64,000 nt of DNA. Source: Actinokineospora diospyrosa (GTDB taxonomy: Bacteria > Actinomycetota > Actinomycetes > Mycobacteriales > Pseudonocardiaceae). The notes beneath the pieces were generated by a model. That model worked only from the letters and a program-made list of their open reading frames with translations, made no database searches and was not told where the DNA came from. Below are positions 62,865-64,000 of the stretch, in pieces; position 1 is the first letter of the stretch; each line of letters starts with the position of its first letter. Location: positions 62,001-126,000 of the forward strand of contig NZ_JAMTCO010000015.1 in the NCBI RefSeq assembly GCF_024171925.1, written 5' to 3'. Made by a program: the position numbers and the translations under genes.

Positions 62865-64000
62865 CCACCGACGAACACCGGGCGGCGAGCCGCAGGCGGG
62901 CAGCGCAGGTGCTGCTCATGCACCCCATCATCACGGCGGCTGAGCGGCCGGAGGACTTGGCGCTCATACGCGGCCACGCGGCCGAGCTCAAGACGATGTT
63001 CAAGCGGACGCTCAACTACCAGCTCGTCATCGAGTCCGGTTTCGCACGGCTGCTGAAGACCCCGCTCAGCCAGGACACCGTCGTACGGCCTGCACTCGCG
63101 ACCAACGGAACGGAGTTCGCACCCCGGACCTACGCGTACCTCGCGCTGGTGTGCGCGAGCCTGCTGTCGCCGAACACCGGGGAGCAGGTGCTGATGAGCG
63201 AACTGGTGGAACAGGTCAGGGCCGATGCGGTCACCGCGGCGATCGCCATCGACGACACGACGGCCGAGCAGCGGCACCTGGTGCGCGCGATCAGCCTGCT
63301 CGTCACCTGGGGCGTCTTGTCCGAAGTAGACGGTTCAGTCGCCGGGTGGGAACACCGGCAGGACGAGGAAGCCCTGCTGGACGTCCACCGCGGACTGCTC
63401 CCGCACCTGTTGACGCGCAGCCTGCGCGATGTCGACGACCCCGGCCGGCTGATCAGCGGCACGCCCGTCGAACCGCTGGCCGCCGAGCGACCGCGGCGCG
63501 ATCTGCGGCGCAAGCTCGTCGAGAACCCCCTGGTCCGCCGCGAGGACCTGCCCGAGGCCGAACGCGACGTCCTGTCCCGCGAGCGCAGGGAGCTCACCAG
63601 GGTGCTGGAGGAGTCCTTCGGTCTGGTGTTGGAGGTCCGGGCCGAAGGTGCCCTGGCCTACGACGTCGACGACGACCTCAGCGATGTGCGGTTCCCCGGG
63701 ACGGGCACCACCGCCCATGCCGCGCTGCTGCTGGTGAACGCACTGACGGACGAACTACGCCCCACCGCGACGACAACGGCGACGATCGATGAGCGTGTCG
63801 TGCCGGGCGCTTTCGTCTCCTGGGACACCGCGCAGTCAGCTCTCGACCTGGTCGTGGAGCAGTACGGCAGCGCGTTCGCCAAGGGCGCGGTGGCGGATCA
63901 GGACCGCCTGCGCACGGACGTCCTCGACCTCTTGCAGGCGGTGTCCCTGGCGGTCGTCGTGCCGGGCGGTTTCGTGCTGCACCCCGCCGCCGCGAGGTAC
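62861..64000 (+). CDS. jetB: Wadjet defence protein JetB (DUF2398 / TIGR02678 family), truncated by window end
   Basis: 380 residues are present, with no stop before the window ends. The start R-R-A-A-Q-V-L-L-M-H-P-I-I-T-A, then F-A-R-L-L-K-T-P and Y-A-Y-L-A-L-V-C-A-S-L-L match TIGR02678 proteins. It is the MukE-like partner of JetA. GTG at 62861 lies on the jetA stop (GTGA). The SMC-like JetC and nuclease JetD genes are expected just beyond base 64000. Confidence 0.88.
   Translation, partial: MTTDEHRAASRRRAAQVLLMHPIITAAERPEDLALIRGHAAELKTMFKRTLNYQLVIESGFARLLKTPLSQDTVVRPALATNGTEFAPRTYAYLALVCASLLSPNTGEQVLMSELVEQVRADAVTAAIAIDDTTAEQRHLVRAISLLVTWGVLSEVDGSVAGWEHRQDEEALLDVHRGLLPHLLTRSLRDVDDPGRLISGTPVEPLAAERPRRDLRRKLVENPLVRREDLPEAERDVLSRERRELTRVLEESFGLVLEVRAEGALAYDVDDDLSDVRFPGTGTTAHAALLLVNALTDELRPTATTTATIDERVVPGAFVSWDTAQSALDLVVEQYGSAFAKGAVADQDRLRTDVLDLLQAVSLAVVVPGGFVLHPAAARY

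Overview
This is a strongly GC-rich window whose third codon positions are mostly G or C. GTG starts, 4-bp ATGA/GTGA overlaps and many leaderless starts are common. PE/PPE/EspG-type secretion genes lie outside a mycobacterial context, beside a DUF5753 XRE regulator, an RsiG-type anti-sigma factor and a LAxTG surface protein. Together these point to a filamentous actinomycete, most likely order Pseudonocardiales (relatives of Actinokineospora, Saccharothrix or Lentzea). That placement is inference from gene content and was not tested by search.

The backbone resembles the M. tuberculosis purine/sulfur neighbourhood from purC to thiX (Rv0780-Rv0816c), stretched by inserted blocks. 0-2 kb: thioredoxin tail, cysteine-rich leader peptide, DUF4395, sulfurtransferase and DUF1416. 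2-10.3 kb: FABP-like protein, pxpB-pxpC, a secreted peptide, aminodeoxychorismate lyase, Fur regulator, YgfZ, a keto-acid cleavage enzyme, RsiG and asparaginase. 11.3-19.2 kb: conserved hypothetical, DUF3073, old-yellow-enzyme oxidoreductase, a tripartite tricarboxylate transporter and its divergent CitA/CitB-type two-component system. 20-21.8 kb: ArfB-like hydrolase, a membrane protein and an ECF sigma factor, bracketed by a ~540-bp inverted repeat. 22.7-26.5 kb: purM, purF, a TVP38 protein and a sterol-carrier protein.

26.5-36.6 kb holds two separate type VII secretion satellite blocks. The first is PE-like, PPE, EspG. The second is WXG-like, EspG, a Ser-hydrolase and a lipoprotein. A DUF5753 regulator and an SRPBCC protein lie between them. 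36.6-39.9 kb: pentapeptide-like membrane protein, GH25 lysozyme and a PAS-GGDEF-EAL protein. 40-43.2 kb: purL, purQ, purS. 43.7-50.4 kb: an epimerase and an 1859-residue sortase-anchored repeat protein with CxxC pairs. 50.4-59.4 kb: deacetylase-like protein, purC, SAM-hydrolysing enzyme, two tandem S8 proteases, metallo-hydrolase, aldehyde dehydrogenase and an excalibur lipoprotein. 59.4-64 kb: an adenine-specific DNA methyltransferase and the first two genes (second one cut by the window end) of a Wadjet-type plasmid-defence operon.

The most unusual material is intergenic. Three copies of a composite repeat (at 4.7-5.2, 10.4-11.0 and 31.5-32.1 kb) combine an array of ~70-bp units, a ~144-bp perfect-ended hairpin with compensatory base changes, and a conserved tail. 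Two of the copies also sit beside ~100-bp units carrying paired DnaA-box-like sites exactly 19 bp apart. A second family forms the inverted repeat at 19.4-22.4 kb, with four consensus DnaA boxes (TTATCCACA). Neither family matches anything I can name.
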